Origin: Scandinavium lactucae
Lineage (GTDB): Bacteria; Pseudomonadota; Gammaproteobacteria; Enterobacterales; Enterobacteriaceae
Direction: 5' to 3'
Assembly (NCBI RefSeq): GCF_033843265.1
Contig: NZ_JAWXRD010000028.1
Location: 1-64,000 of the forward strand
DNA: 64,000 bases
In this document: piece by piece, positions 25,065 through 33,975 of the stretch
Position numbering within the stretch: position 1 is the stretch's first letter
How the letters are laid out: the number at the start of each line of letters is the position of its first letter
Position numbers and translations under genes: made by a program
Notes under the pieces: generated by a model
Databases searched by the model: none
What the model was told of the DNA's origin: nothing
The model's input: the letters and a program-made list of their open reading frames with translations, nothing else

Positions 25065-25600
25065 AGCGCTTCAAGCGTCTCCGTTACGGTTTTTACGCTG
25101 GCAAAACGCCCTTCGAGCACGGTTTCCGTGCGGTGGCGCAGCGTCTCAACGTCCAGCGTAACGCCTTTGTGGGTCATCGGAAAGGTCAGCGTAGCCTCGG
25201 TGACAAACGTCACCTGATATCCGAGGTCAGATGCCACGCGGGTGGTGGTTTCACAGCACTGTTCGGTCCGCAATCCACAGATAATCAGGTGGTTAATATC
25301 ACGGCTGCGTAGCCAGAAATCCAGCCCAGTATCGGTAAAGGCGTTATGCACGTGCTTATAAAAAATCACCTGAGGCTGATGACGTAAAAAGGACATCGGT
25401 TTCACAAAGCCACTTTCCAGCGAAAAAGGTCCCTGGTCGTCGACGTGGAAAATATCCACCACCGGGATATCACGCTGCTCACACCCGGCGATCAGCCGCT
25501 GCATCGCAACCTGAAACGCGGGAAAATCGGCGGCTGTCCAGAATGGACGCTGTTCGAAAGATTGCTGAGTATCGATGTTAATCAGGGCGGTGCGGGACAT
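25061..25600 (-). CDS. Isochorismatase-family cysteine hydrolase
   Basis: This is a 179-aa cysteine hydrolase. The start at 25600 (MSRTALINID) is preferred to an ATG six codons upstream, which has no RBS. The triad is visible: Asp10 in LINIDTQQSF, Lys82 in YKHVHNAF and Cys115 in GLRTEQCCETT. The family includes nicotinamidases, isochorismatases and ureidoacrylate/biuret hydrolases. Substrate cannot be assigned from these residues. It overlaps the downstream GlxA-type regulator by four bases. Confidence 0.85.
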   Translation of the reverse strand: MSRTALINIDTQQSFEQRPFWTAADFPAFQVAMQRLIAGCEQRDIPVVDIFHVDDQGPFSLESGFVKPMSFLRHQPQVIFYKHVHNAFTDTGLDFWLRSRDINHLIICGLRTEQCCETTTRVASDLGYQVTFVTEATLTFPMTHKGVTLDVETLRHRTETVLEGRFASVKTVTETLEAL

Positions 25601-25689
25601 AATGAGACGCCTTTTCATGTGGATGTAGGCCTATTGTGGCCACGAAAAGGCGTCTTGCTAAGGTCAAAAAAGGACAGCTAACCGTTCAT

Positions 25690-27144
25690 TCAGGACATCA
25701 GGGGTTTGAGCTGCTGATAAAGCTGGCGGAAGGTTTCACGCCGTGGGGCATAGGCCGCATTTTTCGCCGCATCGGGCTGATGCGTCTGTTCCAGCGCCAG
25801 CTGCGGAAGCAGGTCCGCAACAGGTTTACCAGGGTGCATTGCCAACTGCGCCAACCGCGCTGCACCGAGTGCCGGGCCGACGTCACCGCCGGTACGATAG
25901 TCCAGCGCCATGCCGCTGATATCCGCCAACATCTGACGCCAGTACGCGCTTCGTGCCCCGCCGCCAATCAGGGTCACGCTTTCAGGCGTAATCCCGCAGC
26001 CATGTACCACGTCCATGCCCTCTGCCAGCGCAAATCCGACACCTTCGAGCACCGACAGCGCCAGCTCCGCCGGGCCATGTTGGTGCGTCAGGCCAAAGAA
26101 CACGCCTTTGGCATTCGGATTATTGTGCGGCGTACGTTCCCCGGATAAATACGGCAGGAACCACACCGGATCAGCGTTTTTATCCGCCGTTTGCGCGGCC
26201 GCCAGCAGCGCAGGCACATCGCCCAGGCCCGTCAGCTTCGCCGCCCAGTCGAGGCACGATGCCGCGCTGAGCATCACCGACATCAAATGCCAGCGGCCCG
26301 GCAGCGCATGACAGAAACTGTGTACCGCGCTTTCCGGCTTGCTGAGAAAGCCATTGCTGACGGCGAAGTAGACCCCGGAAGTCCCGAGCGACAGCATTGC
26401 CTGTCCGGCCTCGGCCATACCGACGCCGACCGCGCCCGCGGCATTATCGCCGCCGCCCGCCACCACCGGTATCGCAGGCATATTCCACGCCTGTGCAACA
26501 GATGCCCGTAAAGTGCCGGTAATGTCGCAGCCTTCGAACAGCGCGGGCAAGTTGTCGCGACTCAGCCCACTGGCCTGAAGCATTTCATCGCTCCAGTCGC
26601 GCTTCGCCACGTCCATCCACATTGTGCCCGCCGCGTCGGACATGTCGCTGGCGAACTCGCCGGTCATGCGCAGACGCAGATAATCTTTCGGTAACAACAC
26701 TTTATCAATCTGCGCAAACACCTCAGGCTCGTGGCGTTTAACCCACAGTAATTTTGGTGCAGTAAAGCCGGGCATCATCAGATTCCCGGTGATTTCCCGC
26801 GAGCGAGGCACCGATGCTTCGAGCAGGGCGCACTCTTCGCCACAGCGCCCATCGTTCCAGAGAATAGCGGGCCGCAGGACGCGTTGCTGTTTATCAAGCA
26901 GTGTCGCCCCGTGCATCTGCCCGGCAATCCCTAATGCCTTCACCTCTGCCAGCGAATGCTGCGCGCCCAACGCTTTCATCGCGCTGTCCGTTGCCCGCCA
27001 CCAGCTCTCAGGATCCTGCTCGGACCAAAGCGGATGCGGGCGCGAGACGGTCAGTTTCTCGGTGTGCGAGGCCAGCACGTCGCCCTGCTCGCTGAGCAGA
27101 ATAGCTTTGACGCCAGAAGTGCCAAGATCGATCCCGATATACAT
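25690..27144 (-). CDS. xylB: Xylulokinase
   Basis: The 484-aa FGGY-family kinase has the length of E. coli XylB. It phosphorylates D-xylulose to xylulose 5-phosphate for the pentose phosphate pathway. The N-terminal phosphate loop is DLGTSGVKAILL (about 5-16). The substrate/Mg region includes GQMHGATLLD (about 74) and catalytic Asp in AGGGDNAAGAVG (about 233). Downstream in the xylAB operon, it is separated from xylA by a 67-bp gap containing a REP-like element. Confidence 0.97.
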   Translation of the reverse strand: MYIGIDLGTSGVKAILLSEQGDVLASHTEKLTVSRPHPLWSEQDPESWWRATDSAMKALGAQHSLAEVKALGIAGQMHGATLLDKQQRVLRPAILWNDGRCGEECALLEASVPRSREITGNLMMPGFTAPKLLWVKRHEPEVFAQIDKVLLPKDYLRLRMTGEFASDMSDAAGTMWMDVAKRDWSDEMLQASGLSRDNLPALFEGCDITGTLRASVAQAWNMPAIPVVAGGGDNAAGAVGVGMAEAGQAMLSLGTSGVYFAVSNGFLSKPESAVHSFCHALPGRWHLMSVMLSAASCLDWAAKLTGLGDVPALLAAAQTADKNADPVWFLPYLSGERTPHNNPNAKGVFFGLTHQHGPAELALSVLEGVGFALAEGMDVVHGCGITPESVTLIGGGARSAYWRQMLADISGMALDYRTGGDVGPALGAARLAQLAMHPGKPVADLLPQLALEQTHQPDAAKNAAYAPRRETFRQLYQQLKPLMS

Positions 27145-27168
27145 AGTGACGATTCCTTAATTGAACAT

Positions 27169-27194
27169 GCCCGGCGACGCGAGGCGTACCGGGC
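27169..27194. repeat. REP-like palindrome between xylA and xylB
   Basis: GCCCGG (27169-27174) and CCGGGC (27189-27194) form the foot of an imperfect GC-rich hairpin with a 14-base interior. It resembles the other REP elements here, but no GTAG tetranucleotide flanks it. It could modulate xylB relative to xylA expression. Confidence 0.6.
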
Positions 27195-27211
27195 TTCAGG
27201 CGATAACGAGC

Positions 27212-28534
27212 TTACTTGTCGAACAGGTAATGATTAACCAGGTTTTCCAGCTGCTCCTGATGCCCGCTCTGATGCTGCGGAGACAGGTTATGCTGTTCAG
27301 CGTACTTCGCAATGTCGGTGAGTGACATCTGGCCTTTGAGGATCTGCTGGCCCAGTTCACCATTCCAGCCCGCATAGCGACGCGCCACGCGTTTATCCAG
27401 CTCGCCGTCTTCAATCATGCGCGCCGCCACTTTCAGTGACAGAGCCATGGTGTCCATTGCGCCGATGTGACCGTAGAACAGATCATATTTGTCGGTGCTC
27501 TGACGGCGCACTTTGGCATCGAAGTTCAGGCCGCCGGTGGTGAAGCCGCCCGCCTTGATAATTTCATACATCACCAGCGCGTTTTCTTCCACGCTGTTCG
27601 GGAACTGATCGGTATCCCAGCCAAGCTGCGCGTCGCCGCGGTTAGCATCGACAGAACCGAACAGGCCCAGCGCAATCGCGGTGGCAATTTCGTGGTGGAA
27701 CGAGTGGCCCGCCAGGGTGGCGTGGTTCGCTTCAATGTTCAGTTTGATCTCTTTTTCCAGACCGAACTGCTTGAGGAAGCCGTACACGGTAGCCGCATCG
27801 TAATCGTATTGGTGCTTGGTTGGCTCCTGCGGTTTTGGCTCGATAAGCAGCGTACCGCGGAAACCAATCTTGTGTTTGTGCTCGACCACCATTTGCATGA
27901 AGCGGCCAATCTGCTCGCGCTCCTGACGCAGGTCGGTGTTGAGCAGCGTTTCATAGCCTTCACGGCCACCCCACAGCACGTAGTTTTCACCGCCGAGCTG
28001 ATGGGTCGCGTTCATCGCGGTCACCACCTGTGTGGCGGCCCAGCTGAACACTTCCGGGTCAGGATTGGTGGCGGCACCTGCGCCGTAGCGCGGGTTAGTG
28101 AAGCAGTTCGCCGTGCCCCACAGCAGCTTAACGCCGGTCTGTTGCTGTTTTTCCGCCAGCACGTCGACCATCTGCGCAAAGTTATTCAGATACTCTTTCA
28201 GCGACGCGCCTTCCGGGGAAACATCAACGTCGTGGAAGCAGTAGTACGGCACGTTCAGCTTATGGAAGAACTCGAAGGCCACATCGGCTTTGCGTTTGGC
28301 CAGCGCCAGCGCTTCGCCGGGCTGCTGCCATGGACGGTCAAACGCGCCCACGCCGAACATGTCTGCACCATTCCAGCAGAAGGTATGCCAGTAGCACGCC
28401 GCAAACCGCAGGTGATCTTCCATGCGCTTGCCGAGCACCAGCTCATCAGGGTTATAGTGGCGGAAAGCCAGCGGATTTTGCGTTTTCGGGCCTTCATAAC
28501 GGACCCTGTCGAGTTGGTCGAAATAAGCTTGCAT
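27212..28534 (-). CDS. xylA: Xylose isomerase
   Basis: The 440-aa TIM-barrel enzyme is equal in length to E. coli XylA. It converts D-xylose to D-xylulose. Metal and substrate residues are in recognisable blocks: FHDVDVSPEG (His/Asp), LWGTANCFTNPRY, IEPKPQEPTKHQYD (metal Glu) and NIEANHATLAGHSFHHE. It is the first gene of xylAB, divergent from xylFGHR. TGGAGTTCAATT precedes the ATG as in E. coli. Confidence 0.98.
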   Translation of the reverse strand: MQAYFDQLDRVRYEGPKTQNPLAFRHYNPDELVLGKRMEDHLRFAACYWHTFCWNGADMFGVGAFDRPWQQPGEALALAKRKADVAFEFFHKLNVPYYCFHDVDVSPEGASLKEYLNNFAQMVDVLAEKQQQTGVKLLWGTANCFTNPRYGAGAATNPDPEVFSWAATQVVTAMNATHQLGGENYVLWGGREGYETLLNTDLRQEREQIGRFMQMVVEHKHKIGFRGTLLIEPKPQEPTKHQYDYDAATVYGFLKQFGLEKEIKLNIEANHATLAGHSFHHEIATAIALGLFGSVDANRGDAQLGWDTDQFPNSVEENALVMYEIIKAGGFTTGGLNFDAKVRRQSTDKYDLFYGHIGAMDTMALSLKVAARMIEDGELDKRVARRYAGWNGELGQQILKGQMSLTDIAKYAEQHNLSPQHQSGHQEQLENLVNHYLFDK

Positions 28535-28902
28535 AATTGAACTCCATTAGACGCGGCGAATACCAGGTTGTGGGCTAATACTGTTACCTGTTTGGCGGTT
28601 GCTCAATTACGTTATTTCACACTGAGATTAAGAGAATCCACAAACGTGCGCTGGCTCGCAAAATATTTCCTCATTGACTCTTTTTTCGGCCTTGCTTCCA
28701 GACATCAATGCAACAAATAGCTGAAACGATTTAAAATCAGATCGCGGTCATAAATCAGCAAAGAAACCAAATATCGTAACCAGAAGATAAAAATCTATAA
28801 TTGCCATAAATCCCTCCCGTGCTAAAAATTTGCAGCGTATCCGTCGTACCTGTTTCTTTTATCGCCAATCTCAACACCCCTACACCCAGAAAAGGCCCTA
28901 CG
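28535..28902. promoter_or_regulatory. Divergent xylA / xylF control region
   Basis: This 368-bp gap holds both xyl promoters and no gene. The xylA-proximal part (about 28595-28665) is recognisably like the E. coli xylA promoter: read on the minus strand it contains TTTGCGAGCCAGCGCACG, then TTGTGGATTCTCTTAATC, then GTGTGAAATAACGTAATTG. TGTGG-N6-TTAAT corresponds to the E. coli CRP site TGTGA-N6-TCAAT but is weaker. XylR operators are expected here on both sides. I cannot place their exact borders from memory. Confidence 0.6.
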
Positions 28903-29895
28903 ATGAAGATAAAGAACCTCTGCCTCACGCTCTGCGCCTCGCTGCTGCTGACAAGCTTTGCAGGCATCGCCAAAGAAGTGAAAATCGGGATGGCTATCGA
29001 CGACCTGCGTCTGGAACGCTGGCAAAAGGATCGCGATATATTTGTAAATAAAGCCGAATCATTAGGTGCAAAAGTATTTGTGCAGTCGGCGAACGGTAAC
29101 GAAGAAACGCAAATGTCGCAGATTGAAAATATGATTAACCGCGGCGTCGATGTGTTGGTTATTATTCCTTACAACGGTCAGGTGCTCAGCAACGTCATTA
29201 AAGAAGCCAAACAGGAAGGCATAAAAGTGCTGGCGTATGACCGGATGATTAATAACGCCGATATTGATTTTTATATTTCTTTTGATAATGAAAAAGTCGG
29301 TGAAATGCAGGCCCAAAGCCTGATTGATAAAGTGCCGTCGGGAAATTACTTCCTGATGGGCGGCTCGCCGGTGGATAACAATGCCAAGCTGTTCCGTGCC
29401 GGGCAGATGAAAGTCTTAAAACCGTATATCGACGACGGCAAAATTAAGGTCGTGGGCGATCAGTGGGCCGACGGTTGGCTGCCGGAAAATGCACTGAAAA
29501 TTATGGAGAACGCGCTCACCGCCAATAACAACAAAATTGATGCCGTGGTGGCGTCGAATGATGCCACCGCCGGGGGGGCGATTCAGGCGCTGAGCGCCCA
29601 GGGGCTGGCGGGCAAAGTTGCCATTTCCGGCCAGGATGCTGACCTCGCAGGGGTGAAACGCATTATTGCCGGTACTCAGACCATGACCGTGTATAAACCC
29701 ATCACTCAACTCGCCACCACCGCCGCTGAAATCGCGGTGGAATTGGGCAACGGCCAGCAGCCTAAATCTGACGCGACGCTTAATAATGGCCTGAAAGACG
29801 TGCCTGCACGCCTGTTAACGCCAATTGAGGTCAATAAAACCAACATCGACGACACCGTGATTAAAGACGGCTTCCACAAGAAGAGCGATCTGTAA
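28903..29895 (+). CDS. xylF: D-xylose periplasmic binding protein
   Basis: The product is 330 aa, exactly the E. coli XylF length. The start at 28903 gives a classic signal peptide (MKIKNLCLTLCASLLLTSFA... cleaved before KEVKIGMAIDDLRLERWQKD). Upstream in-frame codons are not conserved. The type I sugar-binding fold delivers D-xylose to the XylGH ABC importer. A strong CT/GA hairpin separates it from xylG. Confidence 0.98.
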   Translation: MKIKNLCLTLCASLLLTSFAGIAKEVKIGMAIDDLRLERWQKDRDIFVNKAESLGAKVFVQSANGNEETQMSQIENMINRGVDVLVIIPYNGQVLSNVIKEAKQEGIKVLAYDRMINNADIDFYISFDNEKVGEMQAQSLIDKVPSGNYFLMGGSPVDNNAKLFRAGQMKVLKPYIDDGKIKVVGDQWADGWLPENALKIMENALTANNNKIDAVVASNDATAGGAIQALSAQGLAGKVAISGQDADLAGVKRIIAGTQTMTVYKPITQLATTAAEIAVELGNGQQPKSDATLNNGLKDVPARLLTPIEVNKTNIDDTVIKDGFHKKSDL

Positions 29896-29903
29896 TTCCG
29901 CGC

Positions 29904-29923
29904 GCCCCTCTCTCGAGAGGGGC
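29904..29923. repeat. Hairpin between xylF and xylG (likely 3'-end stabiliser / partial attenuator)
   Basis: GCCCCTCTC and GAGAGGGGC pair perfectly (9 bp) around a two-base centre, nine bases after the xylF stop. Only ATTTCCC follows, so full termination is unlikely. Such hairpins downstream of binding-protein genes favour high binding protein over transporter. Confidence 0.7.
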
Positions 29924-29959
29924 ATTTCCCTTCAACGTGGAACGCTACACGGAGTCGCT

Positions 29960-31501
29960 ATGCCTTATCTACTTGAAATGAAGAGCATTACCAAAGCCTT
30001 TGGCGCGGTAAAAGCTGTCGATAATGTCAGCCTGCGCCTTAACGCCGGGGAAGTGGTTTCCCTGTGCGGGGAGAACGGGTCGGGAAAATCGACCCTGATG
30101 AAAGTGCTGTGCGGCATTTACCCCTACGGCAGCTTTGAGGGCGAAATTGTGTTTGCCGGTGAACCGCTCCAGGCGGCGCACATTCGCGACACCGAGCGCC
30201 GGGGCATCGCCATTATTCATCAGGAGTTAGCGCTGGTGAAGCACCTGACGGTGCTGGAAAACATCTTCCTCGGAGCGGAAATCACCCGCCACGGTATTCT
30301 CGATTATGACCAGATGACCCTGCGCTGCGAGAAATTACTCGCCCAGGTGAGCCTCGCCATTTCGCCCGATACCCGGGTGGGCGATTTAGGGCTGGGGCAA
30401 CAGCAGCTGGTCGAAATAGCCAAAGCGCTGAATAAACAGGTACGCCTGCTTATTCTGGACGAACCGACGGCGTCGCTTACCGAACAAGAAACGGCAGTAT
30501 TGCTGAATATTATTCGTGACCTGCAAAACCACGGCATCGCCTGTATTTATATCTCCCACAAACTTAACGAAGTGAAAACTATCTCGGATACCATTTGCGT
30601 GATCCGTGACGGGCAACACATCGGCACCCGCGACGCCAGCGGGATGAGCGAAGACGACATCATCACCATGATGGTCGGTCGCGAGCTGACCGCGCTGTAC
30701 CCGAACGAACCCCATACGCCCGGTGAGGAAATCCTGCGGGTGGAAAACCTTACCGCCTGGCATCCGGTTAATCGTCATATCCGGCGGGTGGATAACATCT
30801 CCTTTTCCCTGCGACGCGGGGAAATACTCGGTATCGCCGGGCTGGTCGGGGCCGGACGAACCGAAGCGGTGCAGTGTCTGTTTGGCGTCTGGCGCGGACG
30901 CTGGGAAGGCAAGGTGTTTATCGACGGCCAGGCGGTGAACATTGAGAACTGCCAGCAGGCGATTGCCCACGGCATCGCGATGGTGCCGGAAGACAGGAAG
31001 AAAGACGGCATCGTGCCGGTGATGGCGGTCGGGAAAAATATCACCCTCGCCGCGCTGGACCAGTTTTCCGGACCGCTCAGCGCGCTGGATGAGGCCGCAG
31101 AGCAGAACTGTATTCTGCAATCCATTTCCCGCCTGAAGGTGAAAACCTCTTCGCCAGACCTGTCGATTGGCAGGCTCAGCGGCGGTAACCAGCAGAAGGC
31201 GATTCTGGCCCGCTGCCTGCTGCTCAACCCGCGTATTCTGATCCTCGATGAACCGACGCGCGGGATTGATATCGGCGCGAAATACGAAATCTACAAACTG
31301 ATTAATCAATTGGTGCAGCAGGGCATTGCGGTGATCGTCATCTCTTCCGAACTGCCGGAAGTGCTCGGCCTGAGCGACCGCGTGCTGGTGATGCACGAAG
31401 GCAAACTGAAAGCGAACCTGGTCAACCATCAGCTGACCCAGGAACAGGTAATGGAAGCGGCTCTGAGGAGTGAACGTCATGTCGAAAAACACGCCGTCTG
31501 A
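29960..31501 (+). CDS. xylG: D-xylose ABC transporter ATP-binding protein
   Basis: The 513-aa product equals E. coli XylG and is a fused double ATPase of the carbohydrate uptake type 2 class. The N-domain has Walker A GENGSGKSTLM (about 38) and Walker B LLILDEPTASLT. The C-domain has a degenerate P-loop (GLVGAGRTEA), signature LSGGNQQKA and ILILDEPTRGID. It energises uptake with XylF and XylH. Its end overlaps xylH by 23 bp. Confidence 0.98.
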   Translation: MPYLLEMKSITKAFGAVKAVDNVSLRLNAGEVVSLCGENGSGKSTLMKVLCGIYPYGSFEGEIVFAGEPLQAAHIRDTERRGIAIIHQELALVKHLTVLENIFLGAEITRHGILDYDQMTLRCEKLLAQVSLAISPDTRVGDLGLGQQQLVEIAKALNKQVRLLILDEPTASLTEQETAVLLNIIRDLQNHGIACIYISHKLNEVKTISDTICVIRDGQHIGTRDASGMSEDDIITMMVGRELTALYPNEPHTPGEEILRVENLTAWHPVNRHIRRVDNISFSLRRGEILGIAGLVGAGRTEAVQCLFGVWRGRWEGKVFIDGQAVNIENCQQAIAHGIAMVPEDRKKDGIVPVMAVGKNITLAALDQFSGPLSALDEAAEQNCILQSISRLKVKTSSPDLSIGRLSGGNQQKAILARCLLLNPRILILDEPTRGIDIGAKYEIYKLINQLVQQGIAVIVISSELPEVLGLSDRVLVMHEGKLKANLVNHQLTQEQVMEAALRSERHVEKHAV

Positions 31502-32660
31502 ACTGAAGCTCGAGACGCGGGTGCCTGTCGCCTTCGCCGGGCTTAAAAATCTCAATTTACAAGTGTTTGTGATGATTGCCGCGATAGTCGTCATCATGCT
31601 GTTCTTCACCTGGACCACCGACGGCTCGTACCTCAGCGCGCGTAACGTCTCAAACCTGCTGCGCCAAACCGCCATCACCGGCATTCTGGCGGTGGGCATG
31701 GTGTTTGTGATTATCTCGGCAGAAATTGACCTGTCGGTGGGCTCGATGATGGGCCTGCTCGGCGGCGTGGCGGCAATCTTCGATGTCTGGCTCGGCTGGC
31801 CTTTACCGCTAACCATCGTGGTCACGCTGGCGCTGGGACTGGTGTTAGGGGCGTGGAACGGTTGGTGGGTGGCGTATCGCAAAGTGCCTTCGTTTATCGT
31901 GACCCTCGCCGGGATGCTGGCGTTTCGCGGCATTCTGATTGGCATCACCAACGGCACGACCGTCTCGCCGACCAGCCCGGCAATGTCGCAAATCGGTCAG
32001 AGCTATCTCCCGGACGGCGTTGGCTTCATCATCGGCGTGGTGGGGCTGATGGCCTTTGTCTCCTGGCAATGGCGTGGTCGGCTTCGTCGTCAGGCGCTTG
32101 GGCTGAGTAACCCGGCCACCACGCGCGTGGTGGGTCGTCAGGCGATCACCGCCGTGATTGCGCTGGGCGCTATCTGGATGCTAAACGACTATCGCGGGGT
32201 GCCAACGCCAGTGCTGATCCTCGCCCTGTTGCTGCTGGCAGGCATGTTTATGGCTACCCGCACCGCGTTTGGTCGGCGCATTTACGCTATCGGCGGCAAC
32301 CTGGAAGCCGCGCGCCTGTCGGGCATTAACGTCGAACGCACTAAGCTTGCGGTGTTCGCCATTAACGGCCTGATGGTGGCTATCGCCGGATTAATTTTAA
32401 GCTCGCGTCTTGGGGCCGGGTCGCCTTCCGCGGGGAATATCGCCGAGCTCGACGCCATTGCTGCCTGTGTGATTGGTGGCACCAGCCTCGCAGGCGGCGT
32501 GGGAAGCGTCGCGGGCGCGGTAATGGGCGCGTTTATTATGTCTGCGCTGGATAACGGAATGAGCATGATGGACGTGCCGACTTTCTGGCAATATATCGTT
32601 AAGGGTGCCATTTTGCTGCTGGCGGTGTGGATGGATTCAGCCACTAAGCGGCGGGCCTGA
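31479..32660 (+). CDS. xylH: D-xylose ABC transporter permease
   Basis: The 393-aa product has the E. coli length. The start at 31479 (MSKNTPSEL) lies within the end of xylG. It is a multi-spanning inner-membrane protein with about ten hydrophobic segments. The block VFVIISAEIDLSVGSMMGLL and ARLSGINVERTKLAVFAING are typical of CUT2 permeases. It forms the channel for XylG and XylF. Confidence 0.98.
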   Translation: MSKNTPSELKLETRVPVAFAGLKNLNLQVFVMIAAIVVIMLFFTWTTDGSYLSARNVSNLLRQTAITGILAVGMVFVIISAEIDLSVGSMMGLLGGVAAIFDVWLGWPLPLTIVVTLALGLVLGAWNGWWVAYRKVPSFIVTLAGMLAFRGILIGITNGTTVSPTSPAMSQIGQSYLPDGVGFIIGVVGLMAFVSWQWRGRLRRQALGLSNPATTRVVGRQAITAVIALGAIWMLNDYRGVPTPVLILALLLLAGMFMATRTAFGRRIYAIGGNLEAARLSGINVERTKLAVFAINGLMVAIAGLILSSRLGAGSPSAGNIAELDAIAACVIGGTSLAGGVGSVAGAVMGAFIMSALDNGMSMMDVPTFWQYIVKGAILLLAVWMDSATKRRA

Positions 32661-32731
32661 TCGCGGCAGTTTCCGCTACGATGGCGGTGCCTTCGGGTAT
32701 CGCCATTCTTGTCTCTTCAGGAAAGCAAAAT

Positions 32732-33910
32732 ATGTTTGAAAAGCGCCACCGCGTCACGCTGTTATTCAACGCCAATAAAGCCTATGACCGTCAGGTCGTG
32801 GAAGGCGTGGGCGAGTATTTGCAGGCGTCGCAGTCGGAATGGGACATCTTTATCGAAGAGGATTTTCGCGCCCGCATTGAAAACATTAAAGAGTGGCTCG
32901 GTGACGGCGTGATTGCCGATTTTGACGACCCAACTATCGAAGCCCTGCTCGGCGATGTGGAGGTGCCAATCGTCGGCGTGGGCGGCTCTTACCACCGCCC
33001 GGAGCAATATCCCGCGGTGCATTATATCGCCACCGATAACCACGCTCTGGTGGAAACCGCGTTTTTGCATCTGAAGGAAAAAGGCGTCCACCGTTTTGCG
33101 TTTTACGGTCTGCCCTCTTCAAGCGGTAAACGCTGGGCGATGGAGCGCGAACATGCATTTTGCCAGATAGTGGCGAAAGAGAAATACCGTGGCGTGGTGT
33201 ATCAGGGCCAAGAAACCGCGCCGGAAAACTGGCAGCATGCGCAGAACAGGCTGGCGGACTGGCTGCAAACGCTACCGCCACAAACCGGGATTATCGCCGT
33301 GACCGATGCCAGAGCGCGCCACATATTGCAGGCCTGCGAACATTTGCACATTCCGGTGCCCGAAAAGTTGTGCGTGATTGGCATCGACAACGAAGAGTTG
33401 ACGCGCTATCTGTCACGCGTGGCGCTGTCGTCTGTGGCACAGGGTACGCGTCAAATGGGCTATCAGGCCGCTAAGCTGTTACACCGCCTGCTTGATAACG
33501 AAAGCCTGCCACTGCAACGTCTGCTGGTTCCCCCGGTGCGCGTGGTGGAACGCCGCTCGACGGATTACCGATCGCTTGACGACCCGGCGGTCATTCAGGC
33601 GATGCACTACATCCGCAATAACGCCTGCAAGGGCATTAAAGTGGAACAGGTGCTGGATGCGGTAGGGATTTCGCGTTCGAATCTGGAGAAACGCTTTAAA
33701 GAGGAAGTGGGGGAAACCATTCACGCAGTCATTCACAGCGAGAAACTGGAGAAGGCCCGCAGCCTGCTGGTTTCAACTTCATTATCGATTAACGAGATTT
33801 CGCAGATGTGCGGTTATCCTTCGCTGCAATATTTTTATTCAGTATTTAAAAAAGAGTACGACGCCACGCCGAAAGAATATCGGGAGCGTTTTGGTGAAAC
33901 GTTGATTTAA
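32732..33910 (+). CDS. xylR: Xylose operon activator XylR
   Basis: The product is 392 aa, equal to E. coli XylR. The start at 32732 follows AGGAAAGCAAAAT. The N-terminal LacI/PBP-like domain (about 1-275, RHRVTLLFNANKAYDRQVVEG) binds D-xylose. The C-terminal AraC DNA-binding domain (about 285-388) has GIKVEQVLDAVGISRSNLEK and LSINEISQMCGYPSLQYF. It activates xylAB and xylFGH. A strong terminator follows. Confidence 0.98.
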   Translation: MFEKRHRVTLLFNANKAYDRQVVEGVGEYLQASQSEWDIFIEEDFRARIENIKEWLGDGVIADFDDPTIEALLGDVEVPIVGVGGSYHRPEQYPAVHYIATDNHALVETAFLHLKEKGVHRFAFYGLPSSSGKRWAMEREHAFCQIVAKEKYRGVVYQGQETAPENWQHAQNRLADWLQTLPPQTGIIAVTDARARHILQACEHLHIPVPEKLCVIGIDNEELTRYLSRVALSSVAQGTRQMGYQAAKLLHRLLDNESLPLQRLLVPPVRVVERRSTDYRSLDDPAVIQAMHYIRNNACKGIKVEQVLDAVGISRSNLEKRFKEEVGETIHAVIHSEKLEKARSLLVSTSLSINEISQMCGYPSLQYFYSVFKKEYDATPKEYRERFGETLI

Positions 33911-33931
33911 AAACTAAAAATTTAAAAACAA

Positions 33932-33956
33932 AAACGCCTTCCGATGGAAGGCGTTT
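33932..33956. terminator. Bidirectional terminator between xylR and bax
   Basis: AAACGCCTTCC-GAT-GGAAGGCGTTT is a perfect 11-bp stem with a three-base loop. A-rich sequence lies on one side and TTTCTT on the other. It serves convergent xylR and bax. Confidence 0.92.
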
Positions 33957-33975
33957 CTTAGCTGACGGGTTGCCA

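Noticed and set aside
30386..31957. 523-codon open frame antisense to xylG/xylH
   Set aside because: It spans two conserved genes on the other strand and shows no protein-family features.
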